A stretch of DNA of 64,000 nt. Origin: Mycobacterium colombiense CECT 3035. Lineage in GTDB: Bacteria > Actinomycetota > Actinomycetes > Mycobacteriales > Mycobacteriaceae. The translations under genes and the position numbers were made by a program. The notes beneath the pieces are model-generated. The model saw nothing but the letters and a program-made list of their open reading frames with translations, was not told the origin of the DNA and did not search any database. The stretch lies in contig NZ_CP020821.1 in NCBI RefSeq assembly GCF_002105755.1, forward strand, positions 1,116,001 to 1,180,000, given 5' to 3'. Of the stretch, positions 1 through 8,292 are shown one piece after another (positions within the stretch are counted from its first letter, which is position 1; the number at the start of each line of letters is the position of its first letter).

Positions 1-90
1 CCGGCGCGCATCATCGTGCCGGCGCTGCCCGGGGTGCACAACACCAAGTGGGTGGAGTCCATCGCGTTTCAGGGCGCCGCGAATGCCTGA
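1..90 (+). CDS. C-terminal end of a probable molybdopterin-dependent oxidoreductase (partial)
   Basis: An open frame enters from the left edge and ends at TGA 88-90, giving the last 29 residues of a protein. The tail reads RIIVPALPGVHNTKWVESI, which resembles the C-terminal strand of sulfite-oxidase-type molybdopterin proteins (a 'vvP..yG...vKWv..i' pattern). The following membrane-protein gene overlaps its stop by 8 bases, so the two are probably translationally coupled, perhaps as catalytic subunit and membrane anchor. Only the tail is visible, so the family call rests on this motif alone. Confidence 0.5.
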   Translation, partial: PARIIVPALPGVHNTKWVESIAFQGAANA

Positions 91-559
91 CTTCCGAGCG
101 GGTTTCGCCAAGGCCTACGGCTCCCACCCATTGCATCTGCTGATCCTGCTCGCCGGGTTCGCGCTCCTGGGTTACGTGGTGGCCACCGTCGATCCGGTCA
201 CGCTGTGGAATCCGCGGGTGTGGTGGCAGTCGATCATCGTGTGGTTCGCCGCGGCCATCGTCGTCCACGACCTGGTGCTGTTCCCCGTCTACGCGCTCCT
301 CGACGGGCTGCTGTCACGGGCCGTCGTCCGCCCGGAACCGCCACGCGTGCCGGTGGTCAATCACATCCGGGTGCCCGCGCTGGGAGCGGGTCTGACGCTG
401 TTGGTGTTCCTTCCTGGAATCATTAGGCAGGGTGCGGCCACCTATTCGGCCGCGACGGGCCAGACCCAGGACCCCTACCTTGGGCGCTGGTTGCTGTTGA
501 CCGGGGCGATGTTCGGGGTCAGCGCCGTGATCTACGCGGTCCGCGTCGTCAGGCGGTGA
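83..559 (+). CDS. small integral membrane protein, four predicted TM segments
   Basis: 158 residues with hydrophobic stretches at about 18-36, 48-72, 93-112 and 133-155, so probably four membrane helices. The ATG at 83 overlaps the stop of the upstream gene (TGA 88-90), which fixes the start by coupling. No catalytic motif is visible. The context after a probable molybdenum oxidoreductase suggests a membrane anchor or electron-transfer partner, but this is inference. Its last 28 bases overlap the 3' end of the convergent hydrolase gene. Confidence 0.7.
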   Translation: MPDFRAGFAKAYGSHPLHLLILLAGFALLGYVVATVDPVTLWNPRVWWQSIIVWFAAAIVVHDLVLFPVYALLDGLLSRAVVRPEPPRVPVVNHIRVPALGAGLTLLVFLPGIIRQGAATYSAATGQTQDPYLGRWLLLTGAMFGVSAVIYAVRVVRR

Positions 560-1413
560 ACCGCCGCGGCGATTTCGGCGGGATGGTCCTCTTGCAGAAA
601 ATGCTTGGCGGGCAACAGGATCGGGTCCGCGACACCCGCCGCGCGCTGCGCCTGGATGCCGTACCGCCGCCAGGGGAGCATCGCGTCGCGAGAACCCCAG
701 ATGACCTGCACGGGATAGCGTGCCGGGCGCACCGCGTCGAGGTAGCGCTGCTGCTTGGCGGCGGTCAGTTCGAAGCCGCGCATGATTTTCAGGAACGCCC
801 TCCCGCCATCGTCGCCGAACAGCAGCGGCGGCCAGCAGGCCAGTTCGGCGGCCGGGATCTGCCGACTCACCCCGACCAGGCGCATGATCGCCGCGAAGGC
901 GCCGGGCACGCGCATCGAGGCCAACCAGGCTTCGCCGAGGCCGCGATGCGCGAACGGTTCCATGGGCCATGGCCGGTGGAACGACTGCACTTCGACGATG
1001 GTGTTCAGCAGCGTCAACGACAACATCCGCTCGGGCACGGCGTGAGCCACCTCGAATCCGACGGGCCCGCCGATGTCATGCACCACGAGGTGGAACCGGT
1101 CGAGCCGCAACGCGTCGATCGCGCTGAGCAGCCATTGGCCGAGCCCGGTCCAGGAGTAGTCGGCGTCGTCGGGCCGGTCGGCGAACCCGAGCCCCGGCAG
1201 ATCGACCGCGATGCCGCGTAACCCCCGCGCGCCCAGTTCCGGCACGACCTTGCGATACAGGTAGGCCGAGGCGGGGACGCCGTGCACGCAGACGACCGGT
1301 GGCGCGTCGAGCGGGCCCGCCTCGAGCACGAACGATGCGATGCCGCCGGCTTTGAAGGTGCGCCCCGAGGACCGATGAGCCGCGAGCAACCGGGTGACGT
1401 GCGCGGCGCTCAT
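532..1413 (-). CDS. alpha/beta hydrolase, haloalkane dehalogenase/epoxide hydrolase-like
   Basis: 293 residues, the usual size for this family. The oxyanion-hole segment HGVPASAYLYR (44-54) and the nucleophile elbow VHDIGGPVGF (111-120) place an aspartate (D113) where esterases have serine. Asp nucleophiles are typical of haloalkane dehalogenases and epoxide hydrolases. The catalytic His lies in KHFLQED (H271), a close match to the dehalogenase 'HFLQED' signature. No signal peptide is seen, so it is probably cytoplasmic. Substrate is unknown; epoxide hydrolase activity is equally possible. The gene is convergent with the membrane protein gene and divergent from the LysR gene. Confidence 0.82.
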   Translation of the reverse strand: MSAAHVTRLLAAHRSSGRTFKAGGIASFVLEAGPLDAPPVVCVHGVPASAYLYRKVVPELGARGLRGIAVDLPGLGFADRPDDADYSWTGLGQWLLSAIDALRLDRFHLVVHDIGGPVGFEVAHAVPERMLSLTLLNTIVEVQSFHRPWPMEPFAHRGLGEAWLASMRVPGAFAAIMRLVGVSRQIPAAELACWPPLLFGDDGGRAFLKIMRGFELTAAKQQRYLDAVRPARYPVQVIWGSRDAMLPWRRYGIQAQRAAGVADPILLPAKHFLQEDHPAEIAAAVHRLTTRTA

Positions 1414-1555
1414 GTGGCCGGCTCCGTGTCAGGCATCCATCCATACAACCCGATGGCCGGGCACCGACGTCGCTATCGCCCATTTCGATTCGCGATGGCC
1501 GCCATCGGCCGGCGTAATGGAACAGCCGCGGGCCGTCGTCGTGTTGGTGTACGGC

Positions 1556-2479
1556 ATGGAGATCTGGGATCTGCGGGCGTTCATCGGTGTGGTGGAGGAA
1601 GGGGGCCTCTCCGCGGCAGCGCGCCGTCTGCACATCAGCCAGCCATCGCTGTCACAGACCATCCAGGCCCTCGAGAAGGAGCTCGACGTGCGGCTGTTGA
1701 CCCGCAGCAGCTCCGGCGTCGCGCCCACACCGGCGGGAATGACACTGCTGGGCGAGGCGCGGGCGGTGATCGCGCGCTACGACCATGCGATCACCGCAAT
1801 GGCGAAGCATTCGGCGCAGGAGGGCCGGTCGCTGAGGATAGGCGTTCCCCTCGAGCTGCCCGCGCAGCCGCTCTCGGGGGCGCTCGCGTCGCTGGCGACG
1901 GCGTTCCCGCTGACGGTGGTGCAGGTGCGTCATCTGTCGACCGCGGCGCAGATCGAAGCGCTGACGGGCGGGGAGTTGGACGTGGGACTGGTGCGGGAAC
2001 GCCCGATCGCCAAGCATCTCGACGTCTCGATCGTCACCGAGGAGCCACTCGGCGTGCTGCTCGCCGCCGAGCACGCCGACGCGATGGATACGACCGACGG
2101 GCAGGTGCGCCTGGACCGATTGTCCGGTCTGCAGTGGCTCGGGTTTCCCCGCGCGGGCAGCCCGGCCTGGTATGACGAGCTGACGGCGGTGCTACGCAGC
2201 CATGGCATTGACCCGGGGCCCGCGGCGTCGTACGACCAGGACCTGTTGCCGGAGGTGAAGCTGGCGGCGGTGAGTGCTGGGGGGAAATTCGCGCTGGCCC
2301 CCGCGGGACGGCTGGAACCCCTTCCGGATTCGGTGCGCTGGCTGGCCCTCGCCGGACGCCCGCTGGTGCGCCGGACCTGGGTGGCGTGGCCCGGCGCGTC
2401 GCGGCGGCGCGATCTCGCGCACCTCGTCGCGGCTCTGGAAGACACACTCGCTGCGCTAGCCGCCGGCGATGATGTGTAG
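1556..2479 (+). CDS. LysR-family transcriptional regulator
   Basis: 307 residues from ATG 1556, the start that gives the standard LysR N-terminus (MEIWDLRAFIGVVEEGGLS). The winged helix-turn-helix is at about residues 17-50 with the conserved ISQPSLSQTIQALEKEL segment, followed by a periplasmic-binding-protein-like effector domain at about 90-295. An upstream in-frame ATG at 1517 is possible but lengthens the protein beyond the family norm. It is divergent from the dehalogenase-like hydrolase, a common arrangement for a LysR regulator and its target. Its 3' end overlaps the convergent SHOCT gene. Confidence 0.88.
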   Translation: MEIWDLRAFIGVVEEGGLSAAARRLHISQPSLSQTIQALEKELDVRLLTRSSSGVAPTPAGMTLLGEARAVIARYDHAITAMAKHSAQEGRSLRIGVPLELPAQPLSGALASLATAFPLTVVQVRHLSTAAQIEALTGGELDVGLVRERPIAKHLDVSIVTEEPLGVLLAAEHADAMDTTDGQVRLDRLSGLQWLGFPRAGSPAWYDELTAVLRSHGIDPGPAASYDQDLLPEVKLAAVSAGGKFALAPAGRLEPLPDSVRWLALAGRPLVRRTWVAWPGASRRRDLAHLVAALEDTLAALAAGDDV

Positions 2480-2791
2480 GCGCCGGTCCCGGTATTCGCG
2501 GTCCGAGATGACGCCCCGCGCATACAGGATGTCCAGTTGCCGCAGTCGCTCCGACGACGCGGCCGGGTGCTCGGGAGATTCCCTGCGCCGCAAGGTGTCC
2601 GGTCCCGCACGCCACCCGTCGCCCAACTCGAGGAGCCGCAGCGCGAACAGCACGCCGGCGCCGGTCACCGGCAGGCCCAGATAGAGCATCCAGCCCAGCG
2701 GCACGCCGGCCCGGCTTAGCGCGAAATAACGCGTCACCAGAAACAAGGAGACCGCCACGCCGGCCGCCAGCACGAGGACCTTGCTCTTCAT
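2456..2791 (-). CDS. SHOCT-domain membrane protein
   Basis: 111 residues. The first part is hydrophobic (about 5-22 and 31-54, two TM helices). The C-terminus, about residues 81-110 (LRQLDILYARGVISDREYRD), matches the short SHOCT domain (L..L..L...G.It..EF...). SHOCT domains are thought to mediate oligomerisation; no specific function is known for this protein. The last 24 bases overlap the 3' end of the LysR gene. Confidence 0.75.
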   Translation of the reverse strand: MKSKVLVLAAGVAVSLFLVTRYFALSRAGVPLGWMLYLGLPVTGAGVLFALRLLELGDGWRAGPDTLRRRESPEHPAASSERLRQLDILYARGVISDREYRDRRLHIIAGG

Positions 2792-2968
2792 TCGCGGAAA
2801 TCCTCTGTCTCGGGGGCTTGAGGCAACTGCAAACCCGCTGCGTCGCTACCGATCCCAACTCGTGGCGACGTAATCCTGCGGCCGGCGCCTTGAAGGATCC
2901 TTGGAGTGTCCTCGCAGTTGCCCCGCGTGACCTGCGTGTCTATCGATCAGCCACTACTGTGGTGCCTC

Positions 2969-3261
2969 ATGGGGACGCCGAAGGCCAGGGCACGCGCCGC
3001 GCTGTTCGGGTGCGTGACCGCCGTCGTCCTGGCCGCCGGTCCCTCGTTCGGCGGCGCAACGGCCGCCGCCACGCCGTCGGTCGTGACGCCCCGCCGCCGG
3101 TTCCGGGTGGTGCGGTGCCGGTGCAACCGGTCGGGGGAGGCGGGTGCATCATCGGCCTCAATTGCGGGTGCATTCGCAATGTCACCTGCCCGTCACCGCG
3201 CCCGCGCCACCCGGGCGTCAACAACAACCAGCACGCCGCGCCCGCCCCACCGAATCCCTAG
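2969..3261 (+). pseudogene. small secreted Cys-rich protein, split by a probable 1-base deletion
   Basis: From ATG 2969 one frame encodes a good Sec signal peptide (MGTPKARARAALFGCVTAVV, then AGPSFGGATAAA). At about 3083-3092 the coherent sequence moves to another frame, which encodes DAPPPVPGGAVPVQPV and then a four-cysteine segment GCIIGLNCGCIRNVTC, ending at TAG 3259. Restoring one base near 3084 would give a single 97-residue secreted Pro- and Cys-rich protein. Reading either frame alone gives an arginine-rich, implausible second half. Function unknown. Confidence 0.55.
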
Positions 3262-3297
3262 CGCCGAAACCGCGGGCGGCTTTCCTATCATTTGGTG

Positions 3298-4944
3298 ATG
3301 GGTGCCGCTGGGTTGGAGACCGTGGGTTCGCCGGCGTTCGCCGACGAGGACCCGGCCCGCTTTCGTGCCGCCGGCTGGTGGTGCGATACGACGCTGTCGG
3401 ATGCGGTGCGCCGCAACGCCGAACGCACACCGGACCGCATCGCATATCGCGACCACGGCGGGTCCGCCCTGACTTGGTCTGAATTCGACTGTGCAGCAAA
3501 TTGTTTGGCTGAGTCGTTGGCCGGGGCCGGTGTCGCCCGTGGTGACCGGGTGGCGGTGTGGCACGGCGACTGCGCCGCCATTCACGTGCTGTTCGTCGCG
3601 ATCGAACGCTGCGGTGCGGTAGTCGTCGGCATCGGCGCGCGCGCCGGCGCGCGCGAGGCGTCGGCGATCCTGTGCACCGCCCAGCCGAAGCTCGTGATCA
3701 GTGACCCGCCCCGCGCCGGGATCGCCGCGGACGTGGCGGACGAACTGCGGGCGGCCAGTCTGGTGTTGAGCCACGACGACGGGAAACTCGGGCTCGACGT
3801 CGACGTCGACGTCGACGTCGACGTCGACGCCGAGCCCAGGGCGCCGGCGGCCGGCTGCGAACTCGGCCCCGACGATGTCTTCCTGATCAACTCGACGTCC
3901 GGCACCACCGGGCTGCCCAAGTGTGTCGTGCACACCCAGAACCGTTGGCACTACTTCCATCAGAAGGCGGTCGCCAACGGCCTGCTGACCAGCGACGAGG
4001 TATTCCTGCCGGTCATTCCCACCCCGTTCGGGTTCGGGCTGTGGACCAGCCACACCACGCCGATCTTCCTCGGCGCCACCGCGGTGATCCTGAACCGGTT
4101 CACCACGACGGCCACCTGCGAGGCGATAGAACGGCACAAGGCCACCGTATTATGTTGCGTCAGCACACAATTGACCATGCTGATGGCGGACCCCGCGAGC
4201 CGCCGCCACGACCTCAGTTCGCTGCGCGTGGTGTACACCGGCGGGGAGGCCCTACCGTATCGGCCCGCCGCCGAGTTCGAGGAACTCACGGGCGCCAAAA
4301 TCCTGCAGTTCTACGGGTCCAACGAGACCGGGATGCTCAGCGCGACCACCGTTGACGACCCGCGCGAGCGCCGGCTGCGCACCGGCGGTCGCGTCATCCC
4401 CGAAATGGAGGTCCGGCTGTTCGACGGGGACCGCGACGTCACCGCGACGGGGCGCGGCCAGCCCGCGTGCCGGGGACCGGCGACCAGCCTCGGTTACCTC
4501 GGAGGCACCGACCACGACAAGCTGTTCACCCGCGACGGGTGGATGCGCATGGGCGACATCTGTGAAATCGACGCCGACGGCTACCTGCGCGTCACCGGGC
4601 GCACGTCCGATTTCATCGTGCGTGGCGGCAAGAACATCAGCGCCGGCCAGGTCGAAGACGCCGTCATGACCCATCCCGCCATCGCGATCGCGGCGGCCGT
4701 CGCGATGCCCGACCCGGTGTTCGGCGAAAAGGTCTGCCTTTACGCCGAACTCACCGACGGCTCCGCCGTCGACCTGCCCGGACTCGTCGAACACCTGCTG
4801 GCGCTGGGGGTTTCCAAGGAGCTGCTGCCCGAACGGCTCATCGTGGTCGACGAGTTGCCCCGCTCATCGGGCGGAAAGATAGCCAAAGCCCGGCTGCGCG
4901 AGGATATTGGAGCCAGAATAGAGGCCGGTCATGAACGCTCCTGA
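3298..4944 (+). CDS. AMP-dependent acyl-CoA synthetase/ligase
   Basis: 548 residues, ANL superfamily. The P-loop-like motif NSTSGTTGLPKC lies at about 198-209, the YGSNETG adenine-binding motif at about 341-347, the hinge region GRTSDFIVRGGKNIS at about 436-450, and the catalytic lysine near the end in SSGGKIAKARL. It presumably activates a carboxylic acid as acyl-AMP and then as a CoA thioester. TTG 3292, GTG 3295 and ATG 3298 are consecutive possible starts; ATG is chosen. It forms an operon with the aldolase gene (14-base overlap) and the amidohydrolase. A run of Asp-Val repeats at about 166-177 comes from a hexanucleotide repeat and is unusual for the family. Confidence 0.88.
   Translation: MGAAGLETVGSPAFADEDPARFRAAGWWCDTTLSDAVRRNAERTPDRIAYRDHGGSALTWSEFDCAANCLAESLAGAGVARGDRVAVWHGDCAAIHVLFVAIERCGAVVVGIGARAGAREASAILCTAQPKLVISDPPRAGIAADVADELRAASLVLSHDDGKLGLDVDVDVDVDVDAEPRAPAAGCELGPDDVFLINSTSGTTGLPKCVVHTQNRWHYFHQKAVANGLLTSDEVFLPVIPTPFGFGLWTSHTTPIFLGATAVILNRFTTTATCEAIERHKATVLCCVSTQLTMLMADPASRRHDLSSLRVVYTGGEALPYRPAAEFEELTGAKILQFYGSNETGMLSATTVDDPRERRLRTGGRVIPEMEVRLFDGDRDVTATGRGQPACRGPATSLGYLGGTDHDKLFTRDGWMRMGDICEIDADGYLRVTGRTSDFIVRGGKNISAGQVEDAVMTHPAIAIAAAVAMPDPVFGEKVCLYAELTDGSAVDLPGLVEHLLALGVSKELLPERLIVVDELPRSSGGKIAKARLREDIGARIEAGHERS
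3796..3829 (+). repeat. hexanucleotide microsatellite (GACGTC, five copies plus partial sixth)
   Basis: Five perfect tandem copies of GACGTC at 3796-3825 followed by GACGC. The repeat is in frame in the acyl-CoA synthetase gene and codes for alternating Asp-Val. Because the unit is six bases, copy-number change keeps the frame and only alters the length of an acidic loop between the N-terminal subdomain and the P-loop. Confidence 0.9.
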
Positions 4945-5704
4945 TGCACGCCGCGGCGGGTTGGAAGTCTGGGCGCCGTCGGTGGTTCCCCCCATCGGGG
5001 TCGAGCTTTCCCACAAGCAGGCGCTGGCCATCGCCTTCCGTCACCTGGCCGGCATCGGCTTCGCCGAGAACATGGCCGGGCACATCACCTGGCAGCTCGA
5101 CGGCCAGACCGACATGCTCGTCAACCCGTGGGGGCTGTGGTGGCAGGAGATCACCGCGTCCGATATCTGCGTGGTGGACGGTGACGCGCGCGTGGTCAGC
5201 GGCCGCTGGGACGTCACCCCGGCCATCCACATCCACACCGAACTGCACCGGGTGCGCGACGACGCCCGAGTGGTCATCCATAACCACCCCTACTACGCCT
5301 GCGTGCTCGCCGCGTTGGGCAGGCTGCCCGAGCTGGTGCACCAGACCGGTTCGCTGTTCCTCGACGACCTGTGCCTGGTCGACACCTACGACGGTGAGAT
5401 CGACAGCCCCGCGCGCGCCGCGGAACTCGCCGCCCGGATCGGCGGCGCCAACCTGACCATCCTGGCCAACCACGGCGTCATCGTGACCGGCCGCAACCTG
5501 CCCGAAGCCGTCTACCGCGCGGCATCCATCGAACGCGTCTGCAAGCTGGCCTACGACGTCCTGCTCACCGGCCGGGACCCGGTGCCCATGAACTGGTCGG
5601 ACATGGCCGGCATGCAACGGTCGCTGATCGAACGGGCGGCCGACGTGTACTGGGCCGGGGCGGCGCGCATGACGATCAAGGCCGATCCGGACGTGCTGGC
5701 TTGA
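4931..5704 (+). CDS. class II aldolase/adducin family protein
   Basis: 257 residues. Probable metal-binding histidines are present as HIHTELH (about 103-109) and HNHPYYA (about 117-123), plus ANHGVIV near 180, the pattern of class II aldolases (fuculose-phosphate aldolase fold). These enzymes cleave or decarboxylate hydroxy-acyl or sugar-phosphate substrates using Zn or Mn. The ATG at 4931 overlaps the end of the acyl-CoA synthetase gene by 14 bases, and the amidohydrolase follows 19 bases downstream. A role in a three-step degradation with those two enzymes is inferred; the substrate is unknown. Confidence 0.85.
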   Translation: MNAPDARRGGLEVWAPSVVPPIGVELSHKQALAIAFRHLAGIGFAENMAGHITWQLDGQTDMLVNPWGLWWQEITASDICVVDGDARVVSGRWDVTPAIHIHTELHRVRDDARVVIHNHPYYACVLAALGRLPELVHQTGSLFLDDLCLVDTYDGEIDSPARAAELAARIGGANLTILANHGVIVTGRNLPEAVYRAASIERVCKLAYDVLLTGRDPVPMNWSDMAGMQRSLIERAADVYWAGAARMTIKADPDVLA

Positions 5705-5723
5705 GCCACAAGGAGATTGACGA

Positions 5724-6992
5724 ATGAAATCGATCGACGAGCTGGCCTCCGACCTCAGCTTCACCACGGCGAAGACCGGTGCCCAGCGTTCGGTCACCTT
5801 CCTGCCGGATCCGCCGCGGGCACCGCGGCGTTACACGGTGATCTCGGTGGACGATCACATCGTCGAACCCCCGGACACCTTCACCGGGCGCCTGCCCCGC
5901 AAGTACGCCGACCGGGCGCCGAGGATCGTCGAGACCGACGACGGGGGACAGACCTGGGTCTACGACGGCAAGGAACTGCCCAATGTCGGATTCAACGCGG
6001 TGGTCGGACGGCCGGTGTCGGAGTACGGCTTCGAGCCCGTCCGGTTCGACGAAATGCGCAGGGGCGCATGGGACATCCATGCCCGGGTCAAGGACATGGA
6101 TCTCAACGGCATCTACGCCTCGCTGAACTTCCCGTCGTTCCTGCCGGGCTTCGCCGGGCAGCGGCTGCAGCAGGTGACCAGCGACCGCGACCTGGCGCTG
6201 GCCGCGGTGCGGGCGTGGAACGACTGGCATTTCGACGTGTGGGCGGGGTCGTACCCCGACCGGATCATTCCGTGCCAGTTGCCATGGCTGCTCGATCCCG
6301 AACTCGGCGCCGCGATGATCCGCGAGAACGCCGAGCGCGGTTTTCACGCGGTGACGTTCAGCGAGAACCCGGCGATGCTCGGATTGCCCAGCATCCACAC
6401 CGGGCACTGGGACCCGCTGATGGCGGCCTGCGCCGAGACCGGCACCGTGGTGAACCTGCACATCGGATCGTCGGGGTCGTCGCCGTCCACCACCGCGGAC
6501 GCGCCACCGGACGTGCAGGGTGTGCTGTTCTTCGCCTACGCCATTTCCGCTGCGGTCGACTGGCTGTACTCCGGGCTGCCCAGCCGATTCCCCGACCTCA
6601 AGATCTGCCTGTCCGAAGGCGGAATCGGTTGGGTGGCCGGCCTGCTCGATCGCCTCGACCACATGCTCAGCTATCACGCGATGTACGGCACCTGGCAGGC
6701 GCTCGGTGAGCCCTTGACCCCGGCGGAGGTGCTGACCCGCAACTTCTGGTTCTGCGCGGTCGAGGACAAATCCTCCTTCGTCCAGCGCGACCGGATCGGC
6801 GTCGACAACATCATGCTGGAAGCCGACTACCCGCACTGCGACTCGACGTGGCCGCACACCCAACAAACGATTCACGAGCAGATCGGCGACCTTCCGGCCG
6901 ACGTCATCCGAAAATTAAGCTGGGAGAACGCGTCCCGGCTATACCGGCACCCCGTGCCGGCGGCGGTGCAAGAGGACCCCGAGGCGTTCTGA
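5724..6992 (+). CDS. amidohydrolase family protein (TIM-barrel)
   Basis: 422 residues. The N-terminal metal-site segment VISVDDHIVEPPDTF (about 39-53), the central VVNLHIGSSG and the late EADYPHCDSTWP (about 371-382) match the amidohydrolase-2 family, which contains decarboxylases and C-C hydrolases such as the gamma-resorcylate decarboxylase group. The start has a Shine-Dalgarno-like AAGGAG at 5709-5714 (cacaaggagattgacg). It is the third gene of the ligase-aldolase-amidohydrolase operon. Whether it hydrolyses or decarboxylates cannot be told. Confidence 0.85.
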   Translation: MKSIDELASDLSFTTAKTGAQRSVTFLPDPPRAPRRYTVISVDDHIVEPPDTFTGRLPRKYADRAPRIVETDDGGQTWVYDGKELPNVGFNAVVGRPVSEYGFEPVRFDEMRRGAWDIHARVKDMDLNGIYASLNFPSFLPGFAGQRLQQVTSDRDLALAAVRAWNDWHFDVWAGSYPDRIIPCQLPWLLDPELGAAMIRENAERGFHAVTFSENPAMLGLPSIHTGHWDPLMAACAETGTVVNLHIGSSGSSPSTTADAPPDVQGVLFFAYAISAAVDWLYSGLPSRFPDLKICLSEGGIGWVAGLLDRLDHMLSYHAMYGTWQALGEPLTPAEVLTRNFWFCAVEDKSSFVQRDRIGVDNIMLEADYPHCDSTWPHTQQTIHEQIGDLPADVIRKLSWENASRLYRHPVPAAVQEDPEAF

Positions 6993-7153
6993 CCGGGCTC
7001 GCACGCCGCCCGAGCACAACGCGCAAAACTGCGAAAATCGCTCGTTGCGTGGCTTTCGCGCACAAGCGAGTCATGGCCCGCGCCGGTCCGTAACTTCGAT
7101 CGCAACGAGATGCCGGGACCCCCCTCGGCATCGCCACCGGTCAGGAGTTCGCC

Positions 7154-8149
7154 GTGTTCATTGAGCCAGAACTGATTACGGGATCGAACGCGTACCGCTC
7201 GACCAACGTGACGCCGCCGCTGCGGCTGGAGGCCAAGCGCGACGGCTATGTCGAGCGGACGGTCACCACGAGCGACGGTGTGCGGCTTGCGGTTCGCGAC
7301 TACGGGTCGGCCGTCGCCCGCGAGCACACGATCGTCCTGCTGCACGGCCTTTGCCTGACCCAGGCGAGTTGGGCCCTGCAGGTTCGCCACCTGCGGCGCC
7401 GCTGGGGCAGCAGCGTGCGGATCATCACCTACGACCACCGTGGCCACGGTGAGTCGACGGGCGCCGACATGCGCACCTACCGCATCGACCGGCTGGCCGA
7501 CGACCTCGCCGAGGTGCTCTCCGCACTGCGCGTCACCGGGCCGCTCACGCTGGCCGGTCACTCCATGGGGGGCATGACCGCGCTGGCCTACCTCGGCCGC
7601 CCCGCCGCCGACCGCCCGGTGGACCCGCAGGGTTTGGTCCTGGTCGCCACCGCGGCCGGCCGGCTGGCCGAGCGCGGCCTCGGCCGGCTGCTGAACACGC
7701 GCGCCACCGAGATGCTGTTCGAACTCGTCCACCACATTCCCCGCCGCGCCATGGACCGGGCGGTCAGTGGTCTGGTACGCCCGCTGTGCGGCGGCCTGAT
7801 CAAATTTTCCGGCCCCGATTGGCGGGGCGCGGCCGCACTGACGGTGTCGGCCATTCGCACCACGCCGTTGACCACGGCTGCCGGCTTCCTGCCCAGCTTG
7901 AAGCGATACGACGAATACCACGCGCTCGCCACCATCGCCGCCAACACCGTGGTGGTCAGCGGCGGCGCCGACCGGACCACCCCCACCGCGCACGCGCGTG
8001 ACATGGCGGCGGCCATCCCGGGCGCCACCCACCTGCACCAGCCCGACGCCGGGCACATGCTGCTCGAAGAGCGGCCGCGGTGCGTCAGCGACGCGATCGA
8101 CCGCGTTGTGGGGCGGCGCGCCCCGGCCTCGCAGGGCGCCGCGAGCTGA
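7154..8149 (+). CDS. alpha/beta-fold hydrolase
   Basis: 331 residues. The oxyanion segment LLHGLCL (62-68), DHRGHGES (94-101) and the nucleophile elbow GHSMGG (135-140, Ser137) are classic. A catalytic Asp in SGGADRTTP and a His in DAGHML complete the triad near the C-terminus. Serine-type esterase, lipase or peroxidase-like hydrolases fit this pattern. The GTG at 7154 is the start used; no clear ribosome-binding site is visible. The gene sits alone between the amidohydrolase operon and the GbsR/MarR regulator. Confidence 0.85.
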   Translation: MFIEPELITGSNAYRSTNVTPPLRLEAKRDGYVERTVTTSDGVRLAVRDYGSAVAREHTIVLLHGLCLTQASWALQVRHLRRRWGSSVRIITYDHRGHGESTGADMRTYRIDRLADDLAEVLSALRVTGPLTLAGHSMGGMTALAYLGRPAADRPVDPQGLVLVATAAGRLAERGLGRLLNTRATEMLFELVHHIPRRAMDRAVSGLVRPLCGGLIKFSGPDWRGAAALTVSAIRTTPLTTAAGFLPSLKRYDEYHALATIAANTVVVSGGADRTTPTAHARDMAAAIPGATHLHQPDAGHMLLEERPRCVSDAIDRVVGRRAPASQGAAS

Positions 8150-8261
8150 TGCGCGAAGCGCCGAACCGGTACCGCGCCAAGGGAATTGGAGACGGCATCG
8201 GTACAACGTCGCATCCGGTGCCGGACGCAGTTCCGCGGGCCGTGCCATTGGTGTAAATTAC

Positions 8262-8279
8262 GTTTAGTACGTACTGAAC
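8262..8279. promoter_or_regulatory. 18-bp inverted repeat, likely operator of the GbsR/MarR gene
   Basis: GTTTAGTAC followed directly by GTACTGAAC: two 9-base arms with a single mismatch and no spacer, centred on the palindrome AGTACGTACT. It ends 13 bases before the regulator's start codon, just upstream of the ribosome-binding site CTGGAGG (8283-8289). The position suits autorepression. Confidence 0.6.
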
Positions 8280-8292
8280 GAACTGGAGGCTT

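Noticed and set aside
2818..3261. A single 147-residue protein covering the small secreted gene
   Set aside because: Its N-terminal two thirds are Arg-rich and lack a signal peptide, while the other frame has an excellent one; a frameshift explains the data better.
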